A stretch of DNA of 64,000 bases from Lysobacter sp. ISL-50 (GCF_018612875.1 NZ_JAGGRI010000016.1:19643-83642); one strand, 5' to 3'; positions 39,601-48,859 are shown, numbered from the stretch's first letter. Numbers and translations: made by a program. The notes: generated from the sequence alone by a model not told the origin.

Positions 39601-41262
39601 GTGAATCCGCATTCCGCCTCTACGCCCGTGAAGTTCGTTCCGGCCCTGCTCGCACTGGCACTGGCCGCCGCCGTATCGCCCGCCCTCGCACAAAGCCATG
39701 GCCACGACCATGCACGCCCGGCCGACGCGACCGACGACCCGTTCAAGCCCGTCTACATCGTGACCTCGCGCGCGACCTTCGACGCCGGCGTGCAGACGCT
39801 GGCCAAGAGCGCCAGCGGCGTCAGCAACCGCGCCGGCGACAAGCTGGTCATCGCCGAACTCAAGACCCATCAGCTCACCGATGTCACCCGTCACGTGCAC
39901 GAGAAGGAAAAACGCTGCGGCGGCTTCGTCGCCTTCGACAGCCGCGAAGAGGCGGAAGCCTTCGTGCGCAACGAGCGCAGCGTGGAGGCGATGAACAACA
40001 AGTTCGCGACCTACACCGTCGATAACCAGGCCACGGTCAACCCGTGGTTGAGCCAGGTCGCCGAGGCCAACATCCGCGGCACCATCAATCACCTGTCCAC
40101 GCAGTATCCGAACCGTTACTACGCCTCCACCCACGGCCGCACGTCGGCGACCTGGATCAAGGACAACTGGCTCGCGCTGGCCAACGGCCGCAGCGATGTC
40201 AGCGCCGAGCTCTACACCGGCTGCACCAACTGCTCGACCCAGCCGTCGGCGATCCTGACCATCCAGGGCAGCGAACTGCCGAACGAAGTGGTGGTGCTCG
40301 GCGCGCACCTGGACTCGATCTCCAGCAGCGGCAGCGGCGATGCGATGAACGCGCCGGGCGCCGACGACGATGCGTCGGGCATCGCGACCTTGACCGAAGT
40401 GGCGCGGGTGGCCCTGGCCAGCGGCTACAAGCCCAAGCGCACGATCAAGTTCATGGGCTATGCGGCGGAAGAAGTCGGCTTGCGCGGTTCCAACGCGATC
40501 GCCAACGATTTCAAGAACCGCGGCGTCAACGTGGTCGGCGTGCTGCAGCTGGACATGACCAACTACCGCACCACCGGCCCGAACCCGGTGCGCCTGGTCA
40601 CCGACTACTCCAACTCGGCGCTGCAACAGTTCCTGCGCGATCTGCACGCGACCTACCTCGGCGGCACCCTCGGCACCTACACCTGCGGCTACGGTTGTTC
40701 CGACCACGCGTCGTGGACCTCGGCGGGCTTCCCGGCGGCGATCTACTTCGAAGGCGGCACTTCCAGCGGCGGCTATTCGCCGTACATCCATTCGCCGTCG
40801 GACACGATGGCCAACATGAGCAACTCGGCGGCCAACAGCGTGCCGTTCGCCAAGCTCGGCCTGGCCTTCCTCGGCGAGCTGGGCAAGACCGCCGGCACCG
40901 GCCCGGGACCGGGTCCGGGCACCCAGACCTACAGCAACGGCACCGATGTGACGATCAGCGACAACGCCACGGTGGACAGCCCGATCACGGTGTCGGGCCG
41001 CACCGGCAACGCGCCGACCAGCGCCAGCGTGTCGGTCAGCATCATCCACACCTACAAGGGCGATCTGAAGGTCGATCTGGTCGCGCCGGACGGTTCGCTC
41101 TACAACATCCACAATCGCACCGGCGGCAGCGCCGACAACGTCAGCGGCAGCTTCAACTTCAACTTGTCCAGCGAGCCGCTCAACGGCGTGTGGAAGCTGC
41201 GGGTCAACGACAACGCCAACGGCGACGTCGGCCGCATCGACACCTGGAGCATCACCTTCTGA
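39601..41262 (+). CDS. Secreted M28 zinc aminopeptidase with P domain
   Basis: A 553-residue precursor with a GTG start (GGAG 9 bases upstream), signal peptide to about 30 (SPALA), a propeptide to about 145, an M28 domain at about 150-430 and, after a GPGPGPG linker, a P domain at about 439-553. Di-zinc residues are visible: H236 and D238 (GAHLDS), D256 (GADDDASG), E290/E291 (AAEEVGL), D318 (LQLDMT) and H397 (IHSPSDT). It resembles leucyl aminopeptidases of Vibrio/Aeromonas type and would release N-terminal residues from peptides. Unlike the three genes before it, it has no PKD domain. Confidence 0.94.
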   Translation: MNPHSASTPVKFVPALLALALAAAVSPALAQSHGHDHARPADATDDPFKPVYIVTSRATFDAGVQTLAKSASGVSNRAGDKLVIAELKTHQLTDVTRHVHEKEKRCGGFVAFDSREEAEAFVRNERSVEAMNNKFATYTVDNQATVNPWLSQVAEANIRGTINHLSTQYPNRYYASTHGRTSATWIKDNWLALANGRSDVSAELYTGCTNCSTQPSAILTIQGSELPNEVVVLGAHLDSISSSGSGDAMNAPGADDDASGIATLTEVARVALASGYKPKRTIKFMGYAAEEVGLRGSNAIANDFKNRGVNVVGVLQLDMTNYRTTGPNPVRLVTDYSNSALQQFLRDLHATYLGGTLGTYTCGYGCSDHASWTSAGFPAAIYFEGGTSSGGYSPYIHSPSDTMANMSNSAANSVPFAKLGLAFLGELGKTAGTGPGPGPGTQTYSNGTDVTISDNATVDSPITVSGRTGNAPTSASVSVSIIHTYKGDLKVDLVAPDGSLYNIHNRTGGSADNVSGSFNFNLSSEPLNGVWKLRVNDNANGDVGRIDTWSITF

Positions 41263-41327
41263 TCGCGCCGGCGGGCCGCATCGATCGCGGCCCGCCTCGT
41301 GTGGCGCGCTTCGCGAAGACCTTCGCG

Positions 41328-41351
41328 ACCCCGGCCCGGCCGGGGTTTTTT
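41328..41351 (+). terminator. Rho-independent terminator after the aminopeptidase
   Basis: Stem ACCCCGGC-CC-GGCCGGGGT followed by TTTTT. Confidence 0.85.
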
Positions 41352-41398
41352 CTTGTCCGGCGCGCGGGCTTCGCGTCGCGGTCGAAGGCGCGCGCAAA

Positions 41399-41429
41399 CG
41401 ACGAACCCCGGCCTGGGCCGGGGTTCGTG
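41399..41429 (-). terminator. Hairpin after the minus-strand lipoprotein gene
   Basis: Inverted repeat ACGAACCCCGGCC-TG-GGCCGGGGTTCGT; on the minus strand it is followed by a short TTTG. It lies about 39 bases after that gene's stop and faces the terminator of the convergent aminopeptidase gene. Confidence 0.6.
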
Positions 41430-41467
41430 TCGAATCTGACGAGCTGTCGGCCGCGGCCGCGCTCGCC

Positions 41468-42136
41468 TCAGCGCGTGCAGCTTTCGTCGGGCTCCAGCGC
41501 GGCGCGCTTGGCGATGCGCCAGTTGGTGACGTTGCCGAGCGCATCGGTTTCGAACGTCAGCTGGGTGTCCTTGCCGTCGGGCGGCGCGACCTGCAGGAAG
41601 GCGGCGCCTTCGAAGCTGGGATTGGGCACTTGCTTGACTTTGCCGGCGTAGGTCTTGTTGATCTCGTCGATGCTCATGCCGATGTGGCCGCCGCCGGGCG
41701 CCAGCGCCTTCGGGTCGTACACATCGATGCCGGCCAGGCCGTCGCTGCCCATCAGGAAGCCGTACTGGTGGGTGATCGCGCCGCGCACCGGATACAACAG
41801 GTAGCACTTGGCGTCGGGGCGCTGGCTGTTGTTGTCCTTCATCTCGCCGCCCCAGGCGCCGCGGATGGTGGGCGCGTCGCTGCCGAACTTGGCGCTGACG
41901 GTGCCGGCCTGCGCGCTGCCGTTGAAGCCGTCGTAGCCGATGGCGTCGTTGCGCAGCACGCGCTCGGGCGGTTCGAGCGGATTGGGCGCGGCGGCGACGG
42001 GCTGGCTGGCGGGCGCCTTGCCGGTGTCGGTCTGCGCCGCGGAGGCGGACGGGGCGGGTTCGGCTGGCTTCTGGCAGGCCGCCAGCGTGCACAAGGTCAG
42101 GGCAGACACCGTCAGGGCCGGTACGAATCGACGCAT
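41468..42136 (-). CDS. Predicted lipoprotein of unknown function
   Basis: A 222-residue protein with a lipoprotein signal (TLCTLAACQKP; lipidated Cys near residue 21), an Ala/Pro-rich linker and a compact domain with LGYDG-like IGYDGFNGSA, a CYLLYPVRG strand and GMSIDEINKTYAG. Such short GMSxxE...W/Y elements occur in uncharacterised Xanthomonadaceae envelope proteins, sometimes labelled lectins. The ATG at 42136 starts the signal peptide; the longer open frame is rejected. It stands alone between the protease cluster and the asparaginase gene. Confidence 0.8.
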   Translation of the reverse strand: MRRFVPALTVSALTLCTLAACQKPAEPAPSASAAQTDTGKAPASQPVAAAPNPLEPPERVLRNDAIGYDGFNGSAQAGTVSAKFGSDAPTIRGAWGGEMKDNNSQRPDAKCYLLYPVRGAITHQYGFLMGSDGLAGIDVYDPKALAPGGGHIGMSIDEINKTYAGKVKQVPNPSFEGAAFLQVAPPDGKDTQLTFETDALGNVTNWRIAKRAALEPDESCTR

Positions 42137-42333
42137 GAAGATCACCGCAACAGTAGGACAAGCCCCTGATGCTAATCGATCGGGCGGCGCAGCAAAGGCG
42201 AATTGCTCAATCGATGTGCCGGCCAATGCGCGACCGCGTCGGCGAACCGGCGCACGGCCTGCAAGCCGTGCGCGGCGACACATCGTGGTTTGCCGATGGC
42301 GGCGACTGGCCGCGGCCGCGGCCGGCGGCGGCG

Positions 42334-42819
42334 TCAGAGCGCTTCGAAGCGGTTGGCTTCGACGTTCTTGCGGACCTTGGCCGGGTCCCAGATGCGCCCG
42401 TTCATGGCGATATACACGCCGGCCGGCAGCGACTGCACCGCGCCGACCGCGGTGCCGATGTTGAACTCGGCGTCGGAGCCGCGAAAGCGCGCCGGATTGA
42501 GCGCGCCGGTCAGCACGATGGTCTTGTTCGGGATCGTGGCCAGTACCTTCGCGGTCTCGACCATGCTGTCGGTGCCGTGGGTGACCAGCACGTGCTGCGC
42601 GTCCTGGGCCGCGATCGCGGCGCGGATCAGCTCGCGGTCGCTGGCGGTGATGTGCAGCGAGTCCTTGCGGATGATCGGGATCACGCTGTAGCGGAAGGCC
42701 ACGCCCAGCTCATCGAGAATGCGGCCGATCTGCGGTTCGCCGATCTGGTAGTCCGACTTGTCGTCGAAGTAGATCTTGTCGATGGTGCCGCCGGTGGTGA
42801 CGATGCAGAGCTGATCCAT
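42334..42819 (-). CDS. Short asparaginase-family protein
   Basis: A 161-residue protein equal to the N-terminal half of L-asparaginase: TTGGTID (8-14) with the nucleophile Thr and HGTDS (81-85). It ends cleanly after WDPAKVRKNVEANRFEAL; the C-terminal half of classic asparaginases is missing. Short homologues of this length are known, so it is not necessarily broken, but catalytic activity is uncertain. It is followed by no partner gene. The next genes upstream are a DUF2069 gene and wrbA on the same strand. Confidence 0.85.
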   Translation of the reverse strand: MDQLCIVTTGGTIDKIYFDDKSDYQIGEPQIGRILDELGVAFRYSVIPIIRKDSLHITASDRELIRAAIAAQDAQHVLVTHGTDSMVETAKVLATIPNKTIVLTGALNPARFRGSDAEFNIGTAVGAVQSLPAGVYIAMNGRIWDPAKVRKNVEANRFEAL

Positions 42820-42959
42820 CTCGAGGGGTTCGCGTGTAGCTGGGGAGGACGGAATTATAGGCCCGGCGGCGGCGCGGCCGGGCACCGCCGGCGTTACGCG
42901 CGTTGGCGGCGCGGCGGAGGCCGTGCGTTCGGGTATGGCGAAGCGGGGCGGTTCGCGGC

Positions 42960-43325
42960 TCAGGCTTTCTTGCCGAAACGCGCTTTCACCCCGGCCAGGT
43001 TGGCGGCGAAGATCACCACCAGCGCCAGCGTCAGTTCGATCCAGGCATAGCCGCGCTCGGCCGGCGACGACCAGGCCAGCATGACCCCGTGGCAGAACCA
43101 GAACAGCGCGAGCACGCCCGCCCAGTACGCGGCCAGGCGGCTGCGCAGGGCGACGCCGACGGCCAGCAGCGCCGGCGGCGCCATGAACACGCTCAGGCCG
43201 GCGACCAGATGCCGGCCCGGCAGCACGTACCACAGGCCGAACAGCGCGGTCAGCGCCAGCAGCGCGGCCAGCAGCACCCAGTCCGCGCGCGGTCGCGGCG
43301 ACCGGGCCGGCGCGGGCGCGTTCAA
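42960..43325 (-). CDS. DUF2069 family membrane protein
   Basis: A 121-residue protein with four hydrophobic helices (WVLLAALLALTALFGLWY, LSVFMAPPALLAVGVAL, AYWAGVLALFWFCHGVMLAW, IELTLALVVIFAANL), matching DUF2069. The FCHGVMLAW stretch is characteristic. The likely start is a TTG at 43325 that overlaps the wrbA stop (TTGA), so it would be translated by re-initiation after wrbA. The wrbA-DUF2069 pairing recurs in related genomes as far as I recall. Confidence 0.85.
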   Translation of the reverse strand: MNAPAPARSPRPRADWVLLAALLALTALFGLWYVLPGRHLVAGLSVFMAPPALLAVGVALRSRLAAYWAGVLALFWFCHGVMLAWSSPAERGYAWIELTLALVVIFAANLAGVKARFGKKA

Positions 43326-43915
43326 CGGCTCACCTTGGCGGTCAGCTCGGCGACGCGGCGGCCGAGCGCGCGCGCGAGCGTGGCTTCGTCGTCGCTGAGC
43401 TGCGGATCGTCCTGGCTGCCGGCGACGTGGCTGGCGCCGTAGGGCGTGCCGCCGCCGCGGGTGTGGCTGAGCGCGGGCTCGGTGTAGGGAATGCCGACGA
43501 TCACGCAGCCGTGGTGCAGCAGCGGGACCATCATCGTCAGCAGGGTCGATTCCTGGCCGCCGTGCTGGGTCGCGGTGGAGGTGAACACCGCCGCCGGCTT
43601 GCCGACCAGGGTGCCGCTGGCCCATTGCGCGCCCAGGCCGTCGAGCCAGTGCTTGACCGGCGCGGCCATGTTGCCGAAGCGGGTGGGGCTGCCGAGCACC
43701 AGGGCCGCGCATTCGCTCAGATCGCACGCTTGTACGTAGGGCGCGCCGTCCTCGGGCTCCGGCGGCGCCGCGGTCTGGGTCACCGTCGCCACCGGCGGCA
43801 CGCTGCGCAGGCGCGCGCTGACCCCGGCGACTTCGCCGATCCCGCGCGCGATCTGCTTCGCCAGCCGCGCCACCGATCCGCCGCGGCTGTAGTAAAGCAC
43901 CAGAACTTCGGTCAT
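43322..43915 (-). CDS. wrbA: NAD(P)H:quinone oxidoreductase, WrbA type
   Basis: A 197-residue flavodoxin-like protein: VLVLYYSRGGSVARLA (FMN phosphate site), GSPTRFGNMAAPVKHWLD, FTSTATQHGGQESTL and YGASHVAG. It reduces quinones by two electrons and protects against semiquinone stress. AGGAG lies 6 bases before the ATG. First gene of a two-gene unit with DUF2069. Length is as expected. Confidence 0.94.
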   Translation of the reverse strand: MTEVLVLYYSRGGSVARLAKQIARGIGEVAGVSARLRSVPPVATVTQTAAPPEPEDGAPYVQACDLSECAALVLGSPTRFGNMAAPVKHWLDGLGAQWASGTLVGKPAAVFTSTATQHGGQESTLLTMMVPLLHHGCVIVGIPYTEPALSHTRGGGTPYGASHVAGSQDDPQLSDDEATLARALGRRVAELTAKVSR

Positions 43916-44161
43916 CGAATTCTCCTTTGCGCTGCGAAGGATAGAGGAATGCGGCGGGCGGGGCGGGCGGGCCTCGGTCCGACCCCGGCCCGAACGCATA
44001 GCGTTCGGGCGTTCGCGGACGCGCGAGCCGATGGCTCGCAAGCAGCGTCCGCTCACCCCGCTTGCGGGAGAAGGTGGCGCGAAGCGCCGGATGAGGGCGC
44101 ACCGCCGAATCCGCATCCCCCATGAATACCGCCCCCACACCCATCGGTTAACCTGCCCCGG

Positions 44162-45433
44162 ATGGAACCACTGGACTCGATCTATCGCTGGAGCGAACGC
44201 GTGCGCGACCGCGCGCGCGTGGCGACCTTCTTTCGCTTTCTCAGCCGCCGCTTCCTCGACGACAACCTGTTCCAGGCCGCCGGCGCGCTGTCCTACACCA
44301 CCGTGTTCGCGCTGGTGCCGCTGTCGATGGTGGTGTTCGGCGTGTTGTCGGCGTTCCCGATGTTCAGCGAATGGAGCGACCGCCTCAGCGACTACATCTT
44401 CTCCAACTTCGTGCCTTCGGCGGCGCGCTCGGTGGAGAGTTACCTCAAGCAGTTCTCGGCCAACGCCGGCCAGCTCACCACCGCCGGCGTGATCGCGCTG
44501 GTGGTGTCGTTGCTGATCACCCTCAACGGCGTGGAAGCCGCGTTCAACCGGATCTGGCGCGTGCCCTCGGCGCGGCCGCGGCTGGGGCGCTTCCTGGTCT
44601 ACTGGACCGTGCTGACCCTGGGCGCGCTGATGGCCGCGGCCAGCCTGGCGATCTCGGCGCGCTTTTTCGCCATGGAAGTGTTCTCGACCGAACCGGGCCG
44701 CTGGCTGGAAGGCCTGCTGCTGCGCATCGCGCCGATGGGCCTGGAGTGGCTGGCGTTCGCGGCGATCTACAAGGTCGTGCCGCATCGCACGGTCAAGTGG
44801 CGCCACGCGGTCGCCGGCGCGTTCCTGGCGATGGTGCTGTTCGAGGTGGTCAAGGGCGGTATCGGCCTGTACCTGGGCAGCTTCGGCTCGTATTCGAAGA
44901 TCTACGGCACGCTCGCCTTCGTGCCGATCTTCCTGTTGTGGATCTACCTGAGCTGGATCGCGGTGTTGCTGGGCGCGTCGCTGGCCTCCTCGATCGCCGC
45001 GTTCCGCTATCAGCCCATAGCCATGCGCCTGCCGCTGGGCTTCGAGATGTACGGCCTGCTGCGCCTGCTGGCGCGTTTCAACGAAGCGCGCAAGGACGGC
45101 CGCGGCCTGCATAGCGACGACATCCAGCAGCTCGAACCCATGCTCACCGACGCCCTGGTCCAGCAGATGCTCGGGCAGTTGGGCGACATCAGCGTGGTGC
45201 GCCGCGCCGAGAGCGGCGAATGGCTGCTGGCGCGCGATCTCGACGAGCTGTCGCTGGGGGAACTGTACGAAGCCTGCAACCTGCGCATCCCCATCGCCGA
45301 AGCCATGCTGCCGTGCCGCGACGACTCGCTGGGCCAGTCCGCGGTCGCGGCGATGGACGAACTGCGCGTGCCGTTGCGCGCGCTGATGAAACGACGCGTG
45401 TCCAGCATTCACGCCGAAGAGGAAGAACCATGA
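44162..45433 (+). CDS. yihY: YihY/BrkB family inner-membrane protein
   Basis: A 423-residue protein. Residues about 20-290 hold six hydrophobic helices with family motifs QAAGALSYTTVFALVPL, LITLNGVEAAFNRIWRV and IYGTLAFVPIFLLWIYLSWIAVLLGA; the C-terminal about 130 residues are soluble with a winged-helix-like region (DALVQQMLGQLGDISVVRR). It was once called ribonuclease BN, a name now rejected; the true function is unclear. Its stop overlaps the next start (ATGA), giving an operon with a TlpA-type lipoprotein and acylphosphatase. Confidence 0.9.
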   Translation: MEPLDSIYRWSERVRDRARVATFFRFLSRRFLDDNLFQAAGALSYTTVFALVPLSMVVFGVLSAFPMFSEWSDRLSDYIFSNFVPSAARSVESYLKQFSANAGQLTTAGVIALVVSLLITLNGVEAAFNRIWRVPSARPRLGRFLVYWTVLTLGALMAAASLAISARFFAMEVFSTEPGRWLEGLLLRIAPMGLEWLAFAAIYKVVPHRTVKWRHAVAGAFLAMVLFEVVKGGIGLYLGSFGSYSKIYGTLAFVPIFLLWIYLSWIAVLLGASLASSIAAFRYQPIAMRLPLGFEMYGLLRLLARFNEARKDGRGLHSDDIQQLEPMLTDALVQQMLGQLGDISVVRRAESGEWLLARDLDELSLGELYEACNLRIPIAEAMLPCRDDSLGQSAVAAMDELRVPLRALMKRRVSSIHAEEEEP

Positions 45434-46089
45434 TCGTGAGCGTTCGCAATTCCCGCGCCGCCGCGCCGCTGCTCGCCGCGGCGATCGCGGCCCTGCTGTT
45501 GGCCGCCTGCCAGAAGTCCGCCGATGAGCGCCACCCGGCGGCGCAGGCCGATGCGACCGCGGCCGCGGAGTCGAAACCGGCCGAGTCCAAACCGGCCGAC
45601 GCGCCGCCCGCGGCGACACCGGCACCCGCATCCGACACCCCGGCGCTGCGCATCGCGACCATCGACGGCAAGACCTACGACCTGTCCGAGCATCGCGGCC
45701 GCTGGGTGGTGGTGAATTTCTGGGCGACCTGGTGCGCGCCGTGCATCAAGGAAATGCCCGAGCTGTCGGCGCTGGACACGATGCGTGAGCACATCGAAGT
45801 GGTCGGTCTGGCTTACGAGGAAATCGAGAAGCCCGACATGGAGGCCTTCCTCAAGCAGCATCCGGTGTCGTACCCGATCGCCATCGTCGATGTCGCCGAC
45901 CCGCCCAAAGCCTTCGACACGCCGAAGGGATTGCCTATGACGTATCTGATCGCGCCCGACGGCAAGATCGCGGAGAAATTCCTCGGCCCGGTGGATGCGA
46001 AGAAGCTCGAAGACGCCATCGCCAAGGCCGGCGGCCCGAAGCCGGGCGACGCCAAGCCTAACTCGGGTGCGTCTGCGGGACACACATGA
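45430..46089 (+). CDS. TlpA-like thioredoxin-fold lipoprotein
   Basis: A 219-residue protein with a lipoprotein signal (ALLLAACQK, C27), an Ala/Pro linker and a thioredoxin domain with the CxxC motif WATWCAPC (C102, C105), GLAYEEIEKPD and the cis-Pro region KGLPMTYLI. It is a membrane-anchored periplasmic thiol-disulfide reductase, perhaps for cytochrome c maturation or protein repair. Translation is coupled to yihY and to the acylphosphatase gene by 4-base overlaps. Confidence 0.93.
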   Translation: MIVSVRNSRAAAPLLAAAIAALLLAACQKSADERHPAAQADATAAAESKPAESKPADAPPAATPAPASDTPALRIATIDGKTYDLSEHRGRWVVVNFWATWCAPCIKEMPELSALDTMREHIEVVGLAYEEIEKPDMEAFLKQHPVSYPIAIVDVADPPKAFDTPKGLPMTYLIAPDGKIAEKFLGPVDAKKLEDAIAKAGGPKPGDAKPNSGASAGHT

Positions 46090-46355
46090 GCGCGGCGCGT
46101 TTCTACGTCGCCGGCAAAGTGCAGGGCGTATGGTTTCGCGCGTCCGCGCGCGAGCAGGCGATGGCCTTGGGCTTGCGCGGTTACGCCCGCAACCTGCGCG
46201 ATGGCCGGGTCGAGGTATTGGCGGTCGGCGATGCCGCCGCGATCGAACGCCTGGCGCAATGGCTGAGCCACGGCCCGCCGATGGCGCGGGTCGATCGGCT
46301 GCTGCGCGAGGATGCAAGTGAGGAGGAGGCGAGCGAGGCGTTTGTTTGTGGTTGA
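46086..46355 (+). CDS. acyP: Acylphosphatase
   Basis: An 89-residue protein of normal length with the family motif GKVQGVWFRASAREQA (R18) and GYARNLRDGRVEV (N36), the two catalytic residues. It hydrolyses acyl phosphates in the cytoplasm. The ATG overlaps the TlpA-like stop. A repeat element follows. Confidence 0.94.
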   Translation: MSAARFYVAGKVQGVWFRASAREQAMALGLRGYARNLRDGRVEVLAVGDAAAIERLAQWLSHGPPMARVDRLLREDASEEEASEAFVCG

Positions 46356-46397
46356 AAGATCCCGCCCGTTCGCGAATAACCCCCCCCAACGAAGCTG

Positions 46398-46537
46398 TTC
46401 CCCCCTTTGAAAAAGGGGGGCGAGGGGGGATTTGCTTTTTGCCGCGGCCAAAAGCAAATCCCCCGGCGCCGACACAGAACGGCTCAAACGATTATTCGCC
46501 GGGCGCCAGCCCCCTTTTTCAAAGGGGGCGAATTGTC
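46398..46537. repeat. Inverted-repeat element (copy 1), also a possible bidirectional terminator
   Basis: Outer arms CCCCCTTTGAAAAAGGGGG and its complement lie at both ends. Inside is a 15-base stem, 46425-46439 with 46450-46464 (GGGGGATTTGCTTTT). The element separates the convergent acyP and DUF2145 genes. A related copy is at 50582-50773. Confidence 0.75.
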
Positions 46538-46562
46538 GCAATCACCGATCTGCGCAAAAAAA

Positions 46563-47423
46563 CTACAACGCCCCAAGCCGCCCCATCGCTTCACCGTTGC
46601 GCCATTCCCGCTGCGCACTCACATGCCCGCTGCGATCCAGGTACCGCACGATCGAGCGCACCGTCACCACGGGATAATTGCCGCCCAGCCGCGTGCCGAT
46701 CGGGTGATCGGTGAAGGCGACATTGGCGCTGAACAGACCGCCGAGCACACGCTTGGAGTACGGAATGTGGATGCGATCGGGCTCGAACCCATCGCCTTGC
46801 GCGGCGAGGTAGGCGCTGCGGCGATCAACTCCGGCCGCGCTCTGCGGCAACGTCGTGCCCAGGATTTCCAACACCCACGCGGTGGAGTTCTGGTAGTCGG
46901 CGCTGCCCGGACGCGCGATCAGGTTGTAGCGCGGCTGATGCAGGCCATCGCGCGGCAGCGCGCGCAGGCGATCGGCCAGGCGCTGCGCCTGCGCGGGTTC
47001 CAGCCAGACGATGCGCGCGTCCTGGTTGACCAGATGATCGGAGAAGAAATTCACCAACCCTTGGGTGTAAAGGCCGGAACGGTCGCTGCCGCATTCGTTG
47101 AGCAGATGCACCGCAGTCCAGCGTCCGGCCGGATGGTCGCGAACGACGAAACCGACATGGCTGTAGACCAGGCCCTGCGCGGACAGATCCGTGCCCACCC
47201 GCGCCACCAGCGCCGCCGGGGCATCGCGTTCGTCCAGCGCCGCGGCCACGGTCAAGGCGGTCTGCGCGGCGGCGGCGACTTTCTGCGGCGAGATCGTCTC
47301 GGCTTCGCAGCGAGTGCCCGCGCGTCCTTGTGCGGGCATCACTCCCACCACCACGGCCACCGCCATCGCGGCGATCAGCGTCCTGCCTGCCGCGACATCG
47401 GGGTAACGAGGGAACCGCTTCAT
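46563..47423 (-). CDS. DUF2145 family secreted protein
   Basis: A 286-residue protein with a signal peptide (MKRFPRYPD..., cleavage after PAQGRA). The body contains YSHVGFVVRDHP, HLLNECGSDRSGLYTQGL and ARPGSADYQNSTAWVLEILG, typical of DUF2145. These residues resemble a permuted NlpC/P60-like fold, so a hydrolase role is possible but unproven. The start overlaps the stop of the upstream gene as ATGA. Confidence 0.85.
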   Translation of the reverse strand: MKRFPRYPDVAAGRTLIAAMAVAVVVGVMPAQGRAGTRCEAETISPQKVAAAAQTALTVAAALDERDAPAALVARVGTDLSAQGLVYSHVGFVVRDHPAGRWTAVHLLNECGSDRSGLYTQGLVNFFSDHLVNQDARIVWLEPAQAQRLADRLRALPRDGLHQPRYNLIARPGSADYQNSTAWVLEILGTTLPQSAAGVDRRSAYLAAQGDGFEPDRIHIPYSKRVLGGLFSANVAFTDHPIGTRLGGNYPVVTVRSIVRYLDRSGHVSAQREWRNGEAMGRLGAL

Positions 47424-47863
47424 CCCGTCATCCGGGCGCTGTGGGTCAAGGCGCGCGCGCGGTCGTTGGGGACGAAGCAAATGAGGTTGAGGTGGCCGTC
47501 GCTGATCAGCCAGCCGGCCGCGACCACGGTGACGACCACGGCCCAGCCGACCTTGAGCCCAAGCTCCTTCGCCTGCGCCGCCGACAAGGCGACGACGAAG
47601 GAGGTTCCGGCCGCGGCCGCGGAGATCGTCACCGCCACGCCGTTGGCGCTGGCTTCGATCGCGGTGACGGAGAATTTTGCGCCCTGCGACAGCGCGTTCG
47701 CCGCGGCCACCGGGACCTCGACCGAGGCGTCCAGGCTGGCGGCGGACTGACGGCTCAGGCCGTCGGATTGCACCGCCGCCCTCGCCGGCATCCCTGCCAG
47801 CGAGCCCGCCACGGCGGCAGCGACCAGAACAAGGAGGAGCAGGCGTTCGGAAGTCCGTGTCAT
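47420..47863 (-). CDS. Small secreted or membrane protein encoded with DUF2145
   Basis: A 147-residue protein with a signal peptide (LLLLVLVAAAVAGS, cleavage near ARA), a Ser/Ala-rich middle and a hydrophobic segment AVVVTVVAAGWLISDG near the C-terminus. It is translationally coupled to the DUF2145 gene (4-base overlap), suggesting a partner. Family not recognised. Divergent from the XRE-type regulator, 112 bases apart. Confidence 0.78.
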   Translation of the reverse strand: MTRTSERLLLLVLVAAAVAGSLAGMPARAAVQSDGLSRQSAASLDASVEVPVAAANALSQGAKFSVTAIEASANGVAVTISAAAAGTSFVVALSAAQAKELGLKVGWAVVVTVVAAGWLISDGHLNLICFVPNDRARALTHSARMTG

Positions 47864-47975
47864 TCGTGCCACCTCGTTCAGGTCCGCAGCCACCATCGGC
47901 AGCGCCGGCGCGCTTGGCAAGATTGTTCGACAAGGTGGCTCGAACTTCTCTGTTAAGTAGCGTAATTTGATACGC

Positions 47976-48719
47976 ATGGCCCTGTCCTTCGAACTCGTAG
48001 ACGCCCTCAAGCGCTTTTTGCGCGCGCAGGATCTGACTTATCGCGATCTGGCCGGGCGGCTGAAGCTCAGCGAGGCCGCGGTCAAGCGGATGTTCTCGCG
48101 GCGGGCGATGAGCCTGCAGCGGCTGGAGCAGGTGTGCGACGTGCTCGACATCGGCCTGGCCGAACTCAGCGCCGAGGCCGCGCGCGGGCGCGCGCCGATG
48201 GCCATGCTCAGCGAAGCGCAGGAGCAGGCCCTGGTCGATGAGCCGGCGTTGCTGGTCGCGCTGTTTCTGACCTTGAACCGCTGGAAGCAGGCCGACGTGC
48301 AGGCCCACTTCACCTTCGACAACGCGCGCTGGACCGCGCTGCTGGTGCGGCTGGACCGGCTCGGCATCATCGAACTGATGCCCGGCAATCGCGGCCGGCC
48401 GTTGACCACGCGCAATTTCCGCTGGCGCGCCGACGGGCCGATGGAGCGTTATTTCCGCCTGAAGCTGCTCGGCGATTATTTCGCCGATCCCTTCGACGGC
48501 GAGCAGGACGTGCTGCTGTTGCTCAGCGGCTCGCTCAGCGTCGCCGGCATCCGCGAACTCAAACTGCGCTTGAACGAGGTGGCGCGCGAATTCGACGCGC
48601 TGCTGGCGCGCGACGCGGCGCTGACGGCGCAAGAGCGCATCGGCGTGAGCCTGGTGTTGGCGCAGAAGCCGTGGCTGTTGCAGTTGTTCCAGCCGTTTCG
48701 GCGGTCGCAGGGCGATTAG
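47976..48719 (+). CDS. XRE-type helix-turn-helix transcriptional regulator
   Basis: A 247-residue protein with an N-terminal Cro/CI helix-turn-helix (about 5-62: LTYRDLAGRLKLSEAAVKRMFSRRAMSLQRLEQVCDVL) and a large helical C-terminal domain with GRPLTTRNFRWRADGPMERYFR. The ATG at 47976 gives the natural family start; a TTG 9 bases upstream is in frame. It is divergent from the DUF2145 pair and may regulate it. Confidence 0.88.
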   Translation: MALSFELVDALKRFLRAQDLTYRDLAGRLKLSEAAVKRMFSRRAMSLQRLEQVCDVLDIGLAELSAEAARGRAPMAMLSEAQEQALVDEPALLVALFLTLNRWKQADVQAHFTFDNARWTALLVRLDRLGIIELMPGNRGRPLTTRNFRWRADGPMERYFRLKLLGDYFADPFDGEQDVLLLLSGSLSVAGIRELKLRLNEVAREFDALLARDAALTAQERIGVSLVLAQKPWLLQLFQPFRRSQGD

Positions 48720-48763
48720 GCGCGGCCGTAAGGCGAACACCACCAGGATCGCGTCTCTATAGC

Positions 48764-48852
48764 CCGTCATCCCCGCGAAGGCGGGGATCCAGATTTAGAG
48801 TCTTGTCGCGGTGAAGCCCCAGGATCCCCGCCTTCGCGGGGACGACGAACCA
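48764..48852. repeat. Pair of REP-like palindromes
   Basis: Two opposed copies of CATCCCCGCGAAGGCGGGGATCC type at about 48768-48792 and 48823-48846, between the regulator gene and the convergent PPK2 gene. Confidence 0.7.
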
Positions 48853-48859
48853 AAGCGTT

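Noticed and set aside
42334..42819. Asparaginase gene as a truncated pseudogene
   Set aside because: The protein ends with a normal stop after a coherent C-terminal helix, no remnant of the second half follows downstream, and short homologues of this size exist.
42169..43050. 293-residue plus-strand frame opposite the asparaginase and DUF2069 genes
   Set aside because: Antisense shadow; sense products show clear catalytic and membrane motifs.
46563..48770. 735-residue minus-strand frame spanning three genes
   Set aside because: Only the last 286 residues (DUF2145) are protein-like; the rest is out of frame with the small secreted protein and antisense to the XRE regulator.
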